DNA from: an uncultured Lachnospiraceae bacterium
GTDB lineage: Bacteria; Bacillota; Clostridia; Lachnospirales; Lachnospiraceae
DNA: 64,000 bases
Assembly: GCA_900544685.1 (NCBI GenBank)
Contig: UQWA01000013.1
Span: 9,794 to 73,793, forward strand
Reading direction: 5' to 3'
Of the stretch, positions 32,059-41,477 are shown piece after piece (within the stretch, counting starts at the first letter, position 1; every line of letters begins with the position of its first letter). Made by a program: the position numbers and the translations under genes. The notes beneath the pieces are model-generated. The model saw only the letters and a list, made by a program, of their open reading frames with translations, was not told where the DNA came from and ran no database searches.

Positions 32059-32622
32059 TTATTCATTATGCTGTCTGAGATATTCTGCCCGTCCGCTTTC
32101 ATAAAGATTGTTTCCTTCGCTGTCGATAATGACTACCAGCGGCATATCTTCCACATATAATTTTCTAAGTGCCTCTGCGCCCAGATCCTCATATGCAATC
32201 AATTCTGCTTTTTTGATACATTTTGCAAGAAGTGCACCTGCTCCTCCGATTGCTCCAAAATATACGCCATCGTATTTCTTCATCGCTTCTACTACTTCCG
32301 GAAGGCGTGCGCCTTTTCCAATCATTCCCCTTGCACCCACAGACATCATAGTCGGTGCATAGGCATCCATACGTCCACTGGTTGTTGGTCCTGCTGATCC
32401 AATAACCTGTCCCGGTTTTGCTGGAGTAGGTCCTACATAATAGATGGTAGCATCCGTCGGATCGAATGGGATCTTCTCCCCTTTTGCCAGAGCTTCACAC
32501 ATTCTTTTATGACCGGCATCTCTGGATGTATAAATCGTTCCGGTTACTAATACCTGATCCCCTGCGTGAAGTGTCTTTGCCAGTTCTCTTGTCAGAGGAA
32601 GTGTAATTTTTCTTTTTTCCAT
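32059..32622 (-). CDS. fumB: Fumarate hydratase class I, beta subunit
   Basis: 187 residues of the C-terminal (TtdB-like) half of oxygen-sensitive 4Fe-4S fumarase/tartrate dehydratase: GDQVLVTGTIYTSRDAGHKR, GPTPAKPGQVIGSAGPTTSG, RMDAYAPTMMSVGARGMIGK and GAIGGAGALLAKCIK. It pairs with the alpha subunit 2 bases upstream. It interconverts malate and fumarate; here, with malate dehydrogenase and fumarate reductase in the same operon, the likely direction is malate to fumarate. Tartrate dehydratase is possible by sequence alone. Confidence 0.9.
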   Translation of the reverse strand: MEKRKITLPLTRELAKTLHAGDQVLVTGTIYTSRDAGHKRMCEALAKGEKIPFDPTDATIYYVGPTPAKPGQVIGSAGPTTSGRMDAYAPTMMSVGARGMIGKGARLPEVVEAMKKYDGVYFGAIGGAGALLAKCIKKAELIAYEDLGAEALRKLYVEDMPLVVIIDSEGNNLYESGRAEYLRQHNE

Positions 32623-32624
32623 CG

Positions 32625-33467
32625 TTAGATCACCTCCGATTTATGACGGGTTACATGACAGTTGATATTTACTGCACATGGCATACCTGCAATATGGGTT
32701 GGCATTGTCTCAATATTCAGTCCGATTGCTGTAGTCTTTCCGCCAAATCCCTGCGGTCCAATGCCAAGTTCATTTACTTTTTCCAGCATTTCTTTTTCCA
32801 GATCTGCGTAGAACGGATCCGGATTGGAAGAATCCACAGATCTCATCAATGCTTTCTTTGCCAACAGTGCTGCCTTATCAAAAGTTCCGCCGATTCCCAC
32901 ACCAACTACCATCGGAGGACATGGATTCGGACCTGCGGTTTCTACTACTTCCAGAATAAAATCTTTGATTCCCTGTAATCCTGCGGAAGGCTTGAACATA
33001 CGGATCTGGCTCATATTTTCACTTCCGAACCCTTTTGGTCCGACTGTGATTTTGATCTGTTCTCCTGGAACGATTTCTGTATAAATCATTGCCGGTGTAT
33101 TATCTCCTGTATTTCCACGACGTACCGGATCTTTTACAACAGATTTTCTCAAATATCCTTTGTCGTATCCACGGCGGACGCCTTCGTTGACTGCATCTGT
33201 CAGATTGCCTCCTGTCAGATGTACGTCCTGTCCGATTTCCAGAAAAACACATGCCATTCCTGTATCCTGACAGATTGGAACACATTCGTTATCTGCAATT
33301 TCAAAGTTCTCGATAATGTTATCCAGAACTCCTTTTGCAATTTCTCCATCTTCACATGCACGGCAATTTCTGATCGCACATTTTACATCTTCCGGAAGAT
33401 GCTCATTTGCTTCCATACAGAGCCGTTCTACTACATCTGTGATCTGGCTGACTTCGATTTCACGCAT
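32625..33467 (-). CDS. fumA: Fumarate hydratase class I, alpha subunit
   Basis: 280 residues of the N-terminal (TtdA-like) half. It carries the cluster cysteines in IRNCRACEDG or PICQDTGMACVF, and in GPNPCPPMVVGVGIGG, plus FGSENMSQIRMFKPSAG, and ends in NINCHVTRHKSEVI. The start MREIEVSQITDVVERLCMEA is standard, with an AGGAGG-like site before it. It follows the fumarate reductase flavoprotein by 18 bases and is the penultimate gene of the operon. Confidence 0.9.
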   Translation of the reverse strand: MREIEVSQITDVVERLCMEANEHLPEDVKCAIRNCRACEDGEIAKGVLDNIIENFEIADNECVPICQDTGMACVFLEIGQDVHLTGGNLTDAVNEGVRRGYDKGYLRKSVVKDPVRRGNTGDNTPAMIYTEIVPGEQIKITVGPKGFGSENMSQIRMFKPSAGLQGIKDFILEVVETAGPNPCPPMVVGVGIGGTFDKAALLAKKALMRSVDSSNPDPFYADLEKEMLEKVNELGIGPQGFGGKTTAIGLNIETMPTHIAGMPCAVNINCHVTRHKSEVI

Positions 33468-33485
33468 TGGAAATTCCTCCTTTAT

Positions 33486-35096
33486 TTATCTTTCATGTCT
33501 TGCATAATGAGGAAGCAGAAGCGGTGAAACTTCTCCAGTCTCTAAGCCTGCTTTCTTTAATTCTTCATCGTATGCATAAATATGATTCAGATTCGGTTCT
33601 CCCAGGTTTACCTCTTTACATTTTACAGCTGCTTTCTTTCCTGCATTTCTTCCGAAAACGATTACATCCAGAAGAGAATTACCCATCAGACGGTTTCTTC
33701 CGTGAATTCCACCTGCTGCTTCTCCTGCAACTAACAGATTCGGGATCTCTTTTGTAAATCCGTCTCCGTCAATCTCCAGTCCTCCATTCTGATAATGAAG
33801 TGTCGGATAAATCAGAATCGGAACCTTTCTCATATCAATGCCATAATTCATGTACATACGGAACATTGCAGGGATTCTCTTTTCAATAGTACCTTCTCCG
33901 CCAAGCATTTCAATCATAGGCGTATCCAGCCATACTCCACGCTGTCCGCCAGGCACTTCGACTCCACGGCCTTCTTCGCATTCACGAATGACACCGGAGG
34001 CATTCACATCACGGGTTTCCAGTGGATGAATATAAGCTTCTCCTTCTGCATTTACCAGCTGTGCTCCAACAGAACGAACCTTTTCTGTTACCAGTGCACC
34101 AAGAATCTGTGCCGGGTAAATTGCTCCGGTAGGATGATACTGAATGGAATCCTGATACAGAAGTGATGCTCCTGCACGGTATCCCAGAACAAGTCCATCT
34201 GCTGTTGCGCCATAATGATTGGATGTCGGGAATCCCTGATAATGCATTCTTCCTGCACCACCAGTTGCAATTACAACTGTTTTTGCTCTCGCAACGGAAT
34301 AATCACCGGTTTCCATATTCAAAAGAACGGCTCCTGCCACCTGTCCCTTCTCATCTTTCAGAAGTTCTACCGCTGATGTAAATTCTACTACCGGAATACC
34401 AAGGTTTATCACTTCGTCTCTTATAGTACGCATAATCTCTGCGCCGGAATAATCCTTGGCAGCATGCATTCTCTTTCTTGAAGTACCACCACCGTGTGTG
34501 GTTACCATTCTTCCGTCTTCTTCTTTATCAAACTCAACACCCAATTCATTGAGCCATTTGATTGCATCCGGAGCTTCCATAACCAGTCTCTTTACAAGTT
34601 CTGGTTTTGCTGCAAAATGGCCGCCTCCGAAGCAGTCAAGATAATGCTGTACCGGAGAGTCATTTTCTTTATCGGCAGCCTGGATTCCACCTTCTGCCAT
34701 CATGGTATTGGCATCACCGATACGAAGCTTTGTTACGATCATAACATCTGCACCGGCATTGTGTGCTTCGATGGCACAGGAAGAACCTGCACCACCACCG
34801 CCGATGATCAGCACATCTACATCATAATCAACTTTGGTAAGGTCTACGTTTTCTGTCATCAGGCGGCTTGTAGAATGAAGCATATCTGCCAGCTCTAACG
34901 GAGCCTTCTGGCCTTTATTTGGTCCTACTTTAATCTCTGCAAATGCCTCTGGATTATAATCCGGATGGAACTCTTTCAGAAGCGCATCTTTTTCCTCAGC
35001 AGACAGACGTCTCGGTTCTGTCCCCATACGTTTCTCTCTGGTTGCTTCTACCTTTTTGACAGATTCCATCATATTTTCTGGATATGGTGCATACAT
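33486..35096 (-). CDS. Fumarate reductase-type flavoprotein (soluble, Hdr-associated)
   Basis: The 536 residues start with a 65-residue extension before the FAD Rossmann motif DVLIIGGGGAGSSCAIEAHN. Then come MMAEGGIQAAD, THGGGTSRKRMHAAKDYSG, IQYHPTGAI and GGIHGRNRLMGNSLLDVIVF with the proton-donor Arg region of the fumarate reductase/succinate dehydrogenase family. The usual C-terminal helical domain is largely absent. No cytochrome or membrane-anchor genes are nearby; instead a 2Fe-2S/4Fe-4S subunit and a full Hdr/Flox set are co-transcribed. I infer a soluble fumarate reductase similar in idea to the thiol:fumarate reductase TfrA. Confidence 0.82.
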   Translation of the reverse strand: MYAPYPENMMESVKKVEATREKRMGTEPRRLSAEEKDALLKEFHPDYNPEAFAEIKVGPNKGQKAPLELADMLHSTSRLMTENVDLTKVDYDVDVLIIGGGGAGSSCAIEAHNAGADVMIVTKLRIGDANTMMAEGGIQAADKENDSPVQHYLDCFGGGHFAAKPELVKRLVMEAPDAIKWLNELGVEFDKEEDGRMVTTHGGGTSRKRMHAAKDYSGAEIMRTIRDEVINLGIPVVEFTSAVELLKDEKGQVAGAVLLNMETGDYSVARAKTVVIATGGAGRMHYQGFPTSNHYGATADGLVLGYRAGASLLYQDSIQYHPTGAIYPAQILGALVTEKVRSVGAQLVNAEGEAYIHPLETRDVNASGVIRECEEGRGVEVPGGQRGVWLDTPMIEMLGGEGTIEKRIPAMFRMYMNYGIDMRKVPILIYPTLHYQNGGLEIDGDGFTKEIPNLLVAGEAAGGIHGRNRLMGNSLLDVIVFGRNAGKKAAVKCKEVNLGEPNLNHIYAYDEELKKAGLETGEVSPLLLPHYARHER

Positions 35097-35110
35097 CTTT
35101 CATGCCCTCC

Positions 35111-35785
35111 CTATTTCTCAATATCTCTGTTATTATAAAGTTCCTGCATTTCCGTAAGAGGCTTTTGCATGATCTGTTCGATCAGTTCATCATACTTACC
35201 TTCGTTGATCTCTTCTACTCTCTTTGTAAGATGCTTTGCCTCAGGAGCAATATATTTTCCGGTAAGACGTCTTGCCAGAAGTCCTACCATTGGATGAGAA
35301 ATACCTGCAGGACATCTTACACTGCAGCATCCACAGCCTACACAGTCAAAAGATTCTTCTGCACATTTTTCAAATTCGCCTCTCTGCGCATATGCAATAT
35401 ACTGCATAACATTCAGATTCTGAGTACATGCTTTTGTACAGGCATTACATCCGATACAGCTGTATATTTCCGGATACAATTCCATCATAATCTGCTGTTT
35501 TGCCTGGATTTCATTAATATCATATGTTCTTTTATCTGTTGGAAAGAATGGGATACTTGCCACATACATTCCTTCCTGAACCTGTGTCTGACAGGCCAGA
35601 CAGGTTTTCAGTTCATTCTGTCCCTTAATTCTGTAAATGGTTGCACAGGCACCACAAAATCCGTGACGGCAGCCACATCCTCTTTTCAGAGTATATCCGG
35701 CATATTCCATGGCCGTCATGATTGTCAGTTCTGAAGGTACACTGTATTTTTTACCGAAAAAATATACATTCACCATGTTTTCCAT
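35111..35785 (-). CDS. 2Fe-2S plus two 4Fe-4S iron-sulfur subunit of the fumarate reductase
   Basis: 224 residues. The N-terminal plant-ferredoxin-like domain has GCGCRHGFCGACATIYR and LKTCLACQTQV for a 2Fe-2S centre, and the C-terminal half has CIGCNACTKACTQNLNV and CVGCGCCSVRCPAGISHP for two 4Fe-4S centres. This layout resembles SdhB/FrdB/TfrB N-terminal parts. Unlike TfrB there is no fused HdrB (CCG) domain, but a separate HdrB lies in the same operon. It is 14 bases upstream of the flavoprotein gene and is its obvious electron donor. Confidence 0.85.
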   Translation of the reverse strand: MENMVNVYFFGKKYSVPSELTIMTAMEYAGYTLKRGCGCRHGFCGACATIYRIKGQNELKTCLACQTQVQEGMYVASIPFFPTDKRTYDINEIQAKQQIMMELYPEIYSCIGCNACTKACTQNLNVMQYIAYAQRGEFEKCAEESFDCVGCGCCSVRCPAGISHPMVGLLARRLTGKYIAPEAKHLTKRVEEINEGKYDELIEQIMQKPLTEMQELYNNRDIEK

Positions 35786-35802
35786 ATTGGTAACTTCCTT
35801 TC

Positions 35803-36657
35803 CTAGTACTCATTAGGTAATTCTTCAATTTCATCATAACGGAACACCGGACCGTCTTTGCAGACATATTTGGAACCGATATTGCATCGTCCACATTTTC
35901 CAACTCCGCACTTCATACGCAGCTCAAGAGTAGTATATACCTGTTCATGGGTAAATCCAAGCTCCTGAAGTCCTGCCAGAACAAATTTGATCATAATAGG
36001 CGGTCCACAAAGAAGCGCTGTCTTGTCTGTGTCAAATCCCAGTTCTTTTACATAGTTTGGCACAAATCCCACATGACCGTCCCAGCCTTCCTGTTCGCGG
36101 TCTATCGTCAGATATACATTCACATCTTTTGCGTTCATCCAGACCTGCTGAATTTCTTTTAACTGTACCAGATCGTCTGCAGATCTGGAACCGTACACGA
36201 TATCTACCGTACCATAATCATCACGGTTATCCAGCACGTAATTGATCACGGAACGCAGCGGTGCAAGACCGATGCCACCGGCAATAAACAGAAGATTTTT
36301 TCCTTTCAGCTCTGTTTCCACCGGAAAGTGATTGCCGTAAGGTCCTCTTACTGTAATCTCGTCACCCACTTCTAAGCTGTGAAGGTATTCCGTAAGCATA
36401 CCACATTTTTTGATACTGAATTCCTGATATTCTTTATTCGTTGGGGAAGAAGTAATAGAGAACATTCCCTCACTGATTCCCGGTGCACAAAGCATGGCAC
36501 ACTGACCAGGCATATGATCGAACAGTTTTCCTCCTTCCGGTGCATTTACACGAAATGTCTTTACGTCCGGAGTCTCTTCGCGAATATCGGTAATAACCCC
36601 AACCTTAGGGATCAGCGTATCCAGTTTATAATTTTTATGACAGGTACATTCGCTCAT
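35803..36657 (-). CDS. NAD(P)H/FAD oxidoreductase of the Flox/HydG type
   Basis: 284 residues of the ferredoxin-reductase/DHODH electron-transfer subunit family. The FAD-binding beta barrel has FSITSSPTNKEYQEFSIKK and GDEITVRGPYGNHFPVE; the NAD-binding fold has LLFIAGGIGLAPLRSVINYV and TALLCGPPIMIKFVLAG. The C-terminal CGVGKCGRCNIGSKYVCKDG binds a 2Fe-2S centre. In Flox/Hdr complexes this subunit takes electrons from NADH. It overlaps the preceding FeS gene by 4 bases. Confidence 0.87.
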   Translation of the reverse strand: MSECTCHKNYKLDTLIPKVGVITDIREETPDVKTFRVNAPEGGKLFDHMPGQCAMLCAPGISEGMFSITSSPTNKEYQEFSIKKCGMLTEYLHSLEVGDEITVRGPYGNHFPVETELKGKNLLFIAGGIGLAPLRSVINYVLDNRDDYGTVDIVYGSRSADDLVQLKEIQQVWMNAKDVNVYLTIDREQEGWDGHVGFVPNYVKELGFDTDKTALLCGPPIMIKFVLAGLQELGFTHEQVYTTLELRMKCGVGKCGRCNIGSKYVCKDGPVFRYDEIEELPNEY

Positions 36658-37697
36658 GATTCTTCACCTCCCGCCTTCTGAAATGCTTTTACTACTTTTA
36701 CAATATTTAAAGATGCCGGGCATTTTTCCACACAACGTCCGCATCCCACACAGGAATACATACCGTCATTGTTTGCCGGAAAATATACCAGTTTATGCAT
36801 AAATCTCTGACGGAATCTCTGCATCTGGCTGGTGCGGTTATTCCCGTGAGCCATCATGGTAAAATCAGAATACATGCAGGAATCCCAGCAGCGGTAACGT
36901 AATACGCCATGACCGGTATCATAATCTTTGATGTCATAACACTGGCAGGTCGGACATACAAATGTACAGGTTCCGCATGCCAGACATGGCTTATACAGTT
37001 CTTCCCATACAGTCGAATTAAATTTCTCTGTCAATGCATCTCCATTCCATCCTTCCAGGGAAAGTCCGGAATATGGAAGCTTTTCTACAATACTGCGGAT
37101 TTTTGCTTTTTCTTCTTCTATGGTTTCTTCGTCTTTCTGATCAGCGCTCTCCAGAAGTTCTTTTACACTTTCTGTCAGTGTCTGTCCTTTTTCTGTCAGT
37201 GGTTTCCAGTACAGTTCTTTTTCTGCCATCCATACAGCGACATCTGCTGCCGGATCCGCACAGTCGATACCAAATACTTTACAAAAACAGGATTCTTCCG
37301 GTTCATGACATGCCATGGCAACAATGGTTCCATGTTCTCTTCTGGCTGCATAATAGGTATCTACCGGATCTGCCAGAAATACTTTATCCAGTACTTTTAC
37401 ACCCTGTACGTCACAGGCTTTCATACCAAATACGACGAAATCTGTTTCTTTCAAAGTTCCCGGTTCCACAGATAATTTTCTGCCTTCTTTTTTTACGCTG
37501 TAAAGATTCTCACACTGCGGAAAAAAGGCATCTTTTGGTGATTTTACTGTTTTCAGGGTGTCCAGATCCACCTGTGCATCTTCACTCCACACTCTGAAAT
37601 TTACCTGATCACTTACTTTTACCGGCAGGTACAGTTCCTGGCTGGCCGCAATCTTACGGAATAATGCGGACAGATTTTCTTTTGCGATCTTATACAT
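36654..37697 (-). CDS. Iron-sulfur electron-transfer subunit (HydB/AsrA-like, FloxB type)
   Basis: 347 residues. The N-terminal half resembles anaerobic sulfite reductase A / sulfhydrogenase beta subunits (VVFGMKACDVQGVKVLDKVF, CHEPEESCFCKVFGIDC). The C-terminal part has two 4Fe-4S motifs, CLACGTCTFVCPTCQCYD and CVGCGRCVEKCPASLNIV. It is between the FloxC-like and NAD-binding genes with overlapping or very tight junctions, so it is a stable part of the complex. Exact partner order within the complex is inferred. Confidence 0.82.
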   Translation of the reverse strand: MYKIAKENLSALFRKIAASQELYLPVKVSDQVNFRVWSEDAQVDLDTLKTVKSPKDAFFPQCENLYSVKKEGRKLSVEPGTLKETDFVVFGMKACDVQGVKVLDKVFLADPVDTYYAARREHGTIVAMACHEPEESCFCKVFGIDCADPAADVAVWMAEKELYWKPLTEKGQTLTESVKELLESADQKDEETIEEEKAKIRSIVEKLPYSGLSLEGWNGDALTEKFNSTVWEELYKPCLACGTCTFVCPTCQCYDIKDYDTGHGVLRYRCWDSCMYSDFTMMAHGNNRTSQMQRFRQRFMHKLVYFPANNDGMYSCVGCGRCVEKCPASLNIVKVVKAFQKAGGEES

Positions 37698-37700
37698 ACA

Positions 37701-38675
37701 TTATCCCCTCTTTCCTACAATACTTGGCTCTGCATCATCAAATGTATAACTTGTCAGTGGTGCTTTGGCTTCTGCATCTTCTCCTGCCTGATATTCTCCG
37801 TACAGTTCATCGATGTCTTTGATAAACTTTCGGTTAAACAGATGCAGTGGAATTCCCTGCGGGCAGACTCTGCTGCACTCTCCACAGTCTGTGCATCTTC
37901 CTGCGACGTGGAAAGCACGAATGATATGAAACATCTTTTCTTCAAAAGAATCTGCATTTGCTTTCTGGGAACTGTCGAATTTATTGCTGTCAAATACGCA
38001 TTTGCGGCAGCTGCATGCCGGACAGACATTTCTGCAGGCATTACAGCGGATACATTTGCTCAGCTCACTTTGGAAAAATGCAAATTTTTCTTCCGGGCTC
38101 ATTGCCTCAATCCGCTTTACTTCCTCAAAACGGTCTGCGTCTTTGGTATCTTTTGATTCGCCAATCAGTTCATCATAGATCTTGTGTTCTTTTCCTTTAC
38201 AGACATGACAGCGTTCCAGCATTGCGTCTGCATAGGCACATGTTTTTTCACCATAAAGGGTCTGAATAGTCAATGTATCTGCGTCTTCTGTAAGTTCGGC
38301 ACCAGAAATGCTTTCGATTCCCTTGATACCCATTTTTCTGATTTTTTCAATATCCAGTTTTCCTTTACATCCAACACCGAGAATATAGGCTTTTTCTCTG
38401 TCCACACGATGTTCTTTCAGCAGCTGGTTAAAACTGTATGTATCACATGGCTTCAGACAGACCAGCGTCTTTCCTTCCAGTTTGGACGCCTCTATCATAT
38501 ATTTGCTTAAATTTGCGCCACAAAATCCATTGTATACAAAATCCTTCAGGGATTCTTCTGTCTCAAAATAAGCCGGTTCCGGATTATAAGACAGGTCTCC
38601 GGCTTTCCATCCAAGAACACGGGCAACGGTTCCGTCAGCCAGCAGTTCTTTTGCACGATTTATGATTGCCTGCAT
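37701..38675 (-). CDS. Iron-sulfur electron-transfer subunit (FrhB/HdrC-like, FloxC type)
   Basis: 324 residues. The N-terminal domain is FrhB-like (KTLVCLKPCDTYSFNQLLKE, YILGVGCKGKLDIEKI). Then follow a CHVCKG motif and two 4Fe-4S binding sites, CIRCNACRNVCPACSCRKC and CTDCGECSRVCPQGIPL. Its start overlaps the end of the MvhD-like gene. Such proteins carry electrons between the NAD-binding flavoprotein and Hdr. Confidence 0.8.
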   Translation of the reverse strand: MQAIINRAKELLADGTVARVLGWKAGDLSYNPEPAYFETEESLKDFVYNGFCGANLSKYMIEASKLEGKTLVCLKPCDTYSFNQLLKEHRVDREKAYILGVGCKGKLDIEKIRKMGIKGIESISGAELTEDADTLTIQTLYGEKTCAYADAMLERCHVCKGKEHKIYDELIGESKDTKDADRFEEVKRIEAMSPEEKFAFFQSELSKCIRCNACRNVCPACSCRKCVFDSNKFDSSQKANADSFEEKMFHIIRAFHVAGRCTDCGECSRVCPQGIPLHLFNRKFIKDIDELYGEYQAGEDAEAKAPLTSYTFDDAEPSIVGKRG

Positions 38676-39103
38676 CTTAAATCCTCCAATCTGACATTTT
38701 TTCCAAGGGAACGTACTTTTTCTACAAATTCATTCATTGTCTGGGAAAACTTCACACCCTCTGCTGCGGATACCCATTCTACACGGGTACGTCCGTTTTC
38801 CACACCGATGTAATCCAACATGGAGAAAAGCAGTGTCATACGTCTTCTCGCATAGAAATTACCGGTGCTGTAGTGGCAGTCTCCCGGATGGCATCCGCAC
38901 AGAATTACTCCGTCAGCGCCTTTTTCAAATGCTCTCAGAATAAACATTGGATTCACACGGCAGGAGCATGGCACGCGGATGATTTTCACATCTGCCGGAT
39001 AAGAAAGACGGCTGCTTCCGGCAAGATCGGCACCTGCATAACTACACCAGTTACAACAGAATGCTACAATTTTCGGTTTGAATTCTTCTTTTTCTATCGA
39101 CAT
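38660..39103 (-). CDS. MvhD/FrhD-like hydrogenase delta-type iron-sulfur protein (FloxD type)
   Basis: 147 residues from ATG 39101-39103; the longer frame has no ribosome site. The 2Fe-2S family pattern is IVAFCCNWCSYAGADLAGSS, IIRVPCSCRVNPMFIL, and CGCHPGDCHYSTGNFYARRR. In methanogens and sulfate reducers this subunit links an electron donor (hydrogenase or Flox) to HdrA. It overlaps both HdrA (10 bases) and the next FeS gene (16 bases), so the whole set is tightly coupled. Confidence 0.88.
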   Translation of the reverse strand: MSIEKEEFKPKIVAFCCNWCSYAGADLAGSSRLSYPADVKIIRVPCSCRVNPMFILRAFEKGADGVILCGCHPGDCHYSTGNFYARRRMTLLFSMLDYIGVENGRTRVEWVSAAEGVKFSQTMNEFVEKVRSLGKNVRLEDLRCRQS

Positions 39104-41082
39104 ATTGCATCTACCTCCGCGATAATCTGTCTGTTTGAGAATCCCTGCAGGTCCATGGCTCCGGACGGGCAGGCAACGGTACATGCTCCGCATCCCTGGC
39201 ACAGTGCACTGTTTACAACTGCGATACGGCGTTCTTCTCGAATGCCGTGGTCATTCACCTGTTTTTCTTCATATGTAATCGCACCATAAGGGCAGACATT
39301 TGCGCAGGTGGAACATCCATTACACAGAAGCTCATCTGCCTGGGCGGTACAAGGATTGGTCATTAATTTATCTTTTGCCAGAAGTCCAATGGCTTTGACT
39401 GCTGCTGCACCGGCCTGTGCTACTGTTTCCGGAATATCTTTTGGTCCCTGACATACACCGGACAGGAAAATACCTGCCGTCGGAGACTCTACCGGTCTGA
39501 GTTTTGCATGTGCTTCTGTCAGGAAATTATTCGTATCAATACTTGCTGTAAGCATGGTCGCAATCTTACGCACATCCGGATTCGGTTCAATTGCAGTGGC
39601 AAGAACTACCATATCTGCTTCTTTCAGAATCTGCTTATTATCCAGAAGATCTACACCCTGTACCAGAAGCTTTCCATCTGGCTGTGGAAGAACTTTTCCA
39701 ACCTGACCTTTGATATAATTCACACCATACTGCTCTACCGCTCTTCTGTAGAACTCATCAAAGTTCTTTCCTGGTGTACGTACATCTATATAAAATACGG
39801 TTACGTTGACATCCGGATATTTATCACGGATCAACATGGCATGTTTTGCAGTATACATACAGCAGATTTTAGAGCAGTAGCTCTTTCCTCTGTCATCTGC
39901 ACAACGGCTTCCCACACACTGAATAAATACCATCTCTTTTGGTGCTTTTCCATCAGAAAGACGTTCCAGATGTCCTTTGGTAGGTCCCGCAGCGTTCATG
40001 ACACGTTCCAGTTCCAGAGAAGTAATCACATCTTTGCTCTGATTATATGCATATTCATCGTACTGATCCAGTTTGATGGTATCAAACCCTGTCGCTACTA
40101 CAATTGCACCATATTTTTCGGTTACAATTTCATCCTTCTGCTCGTAGTCAATCGCACCTGCCTGACATACCTTTGCACATACTCCACATTTACCGGTTTT
40201 GAACTTGGTACATGCTTCACGGTCGATCACCGGTACATTTGGAATTGCCTGTGCAAACGGTGTGTATATAGCACTTCTGTTATTTAAGCCACGGTTAAAT
40301 TCACTCGGTGTCTTTTTAGAAGGGCATTTTTCCTGACAGACTCCACAGCCGGTACATTTATCCATATCTACACTTCTGGCTTTTTTACGGATATCTACTG
40401 TAAAATCACCTACGAAACCGGACACTTTTTCCACTTCACTATAGGTGTAAATCGTAATTTTCTCATGGGCTGCTGCTTCTACCATCTTTGGTGTCAGAAT
40501 ACATGCAGAACAGTCCAGTGTCGGGAAGGTTTTGTCCAGCTGTGACATTCTTCCGCCAATACTTGGTGTTTTTTCTACAATATCTACCTCATATCCCGCA
40601 TCAGCAATATCCAGTGCTGTCTGAATTCCCGCGATACCTCCGCCGATAACCAGCGCACGTTTTGTAACACGGCTTTCTCCCGGATGAAGCGGTGTATTTA
40701 AGTTTACTTTTGCTACAGCAGCTCTCATAAGAATCACTGCTTTTTTCGTAGCCTCTTCCATATCTTTATGAATCCAGGAAACATGTTCACGAATGTTTGC
40801 GATTTCTACCATGTATGGATTCAGACCTGCCCGCTCTGCTGCTTTTCGGAATGTAGTCTCATGCATACGCGGGGAACAGGAACATACTACCATTCCTGTA
40901 AGATTTTTTTCTTTGATGGCTTTTGCAATTAATGCCTGTCCTGCTTCTGAACACATATACTGATAATCTTCCGCATGAACAACGCCTGGCTCCATCATTG
41001 CCATTTCTGCTACTTTTTTTACATCGACTGTCGCGGCAATATTACTTCCGCAATGACAGACAAATACTCCTATTCTCTGCAT
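39094..41082 (-). CDS. hdrA: Heterodisulfide reductase subunit A-like flavoprotein
   Basis: 662 residues. The N-terminus has GVFVCHCGSNIAATVDV and VVCSCSPRMHETTF, then the FAD Rossmann motif RALVIGGGIAGIQTALDIAD with GGRMSQLDKTFPTLDCSACI. Several 4Fe-4S motifs follow: CTGCGVCQEKCPSK, CGVCAKVCQAGAI, CNGCSTCANVCPYGAI and CQGCGACTVACPSGAM. HdrA carries the bifurcating flavin in known Hdr complexes, splitting electron pairs between a high- and a low-potential (ferredoxin) acceptor. Presence of NAD-binding and MvhD partners fits this role. Confidence 0.92.
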   Translation of the reverse strand: MQRIGVFVCHCGSNIAATVDVKKVAEMAMMEPGVVHAEDYQYMCSEAGQALIAKAIKEKNLTGMVVCSCSPRMHETTFRKAAERAGLNPYMVEIANIREHVSWIHKDMEEATKKAVILMRAAVAKVNLNTPLHPGESRVTKRALVIGGGIAGIQTALDIADAGYEVDIVEKTPSIGGRMSQLDKTFPTLDCSACILTPKMVEAAAHEKITIYTYSEVEKVSGFVGDFTVDIRKKARSVDMDKCTGCGVCQEKCPSKKTPSEFNRGLNNRSAIYTPFAQAIPNVPVIDREACTKFKTGKCGVCAKVCQAGAIDYEQKDEIVTEKYGAIVVATGFDTIKLDQYDEYAYNQSKDVITSLELERVMNAAGPTKGHLERLSDGKAPKEMVFIQCVGSRCADDRGKSYCSKICCMYTAKHAMLIRDKYPDVNVTVFYIDVRTPGKNFDEFYRRAVEQYGVNYIKGQVGKVLPQPDGKLLVQGVDLLDNKQILKEADMVVLATAIEPNPDVRKIATMLTASIDTNNFLTEAHAKLRPVESPTAGIFLSGVCQGPKDIPETVAQAGAAAVKAIGLLAKDKLMTNPCTAQADELLCNGCSTCANVCPYGAITYEEKQVNDHGIREERRIAVVNSALCQGCGACTVACPSGAMDLQGFSNRQIIAEVDAICR

Positions 41083-41087
41083 CGATC

Positions 41088-41477
41088 TTATCTCCTGTAT
41101 CTTCTGAATGCACTGACTAACAACTGCTGTGGAAGATCCGGATCCAAAAGTTCCGGAATCTCATCTGGTGAAAGATAGCTCTGTTCTCTCTGGCGAACTA
41201 CAAGCTGTCTTGCCGCATCAATCAGTTTTCCAGGTTTGACATCTCTTGGACAACGCTCTACACAGGCAAAACAGGACAGACATTTCCAGAGAGATTTGGA
41301 ATTTACCAGTGACTCGATATCTTCATTTACCACATAAGACACAAACTGATGTGGTTTGATATCCATCTCGTTAAATGCCGGACAGGACGCAGAACATTTT
41401 CCACATTTCATACATTTCAGCGGATTCACTCCACTGATTTCTTTTATTTGTTCTGCCTGCTTCTTTTCATTTATCAC
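41088..41477 (-). CDS. hdrC: Heterodisulfide reductase subunit C-like 4Fe-4S protein
   Basis: 129 residues with two 4Fe-4S motifs, CMKCGKCSASCPAFNEMD and CLSCFACVERCPRDVKPG, matching HdrC in length and layout. It overlaps hdrB by 4 bases and precedes hdrA by 5. It passes electrons from HdrA to HdrB. Confidence 0.92.
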   Translation of the reverse strand: MINEKKQAEQIKEISGVNPLKCMKCGKCSASCPAFNEMDIKPHQFVSYVVNEDIESLVNSKSLWKCLSCFACVERCPRDVKPGKLIDAARQLVVRQREQSYLSPDEIPELLDPDLPQQLLVSAFRRYRR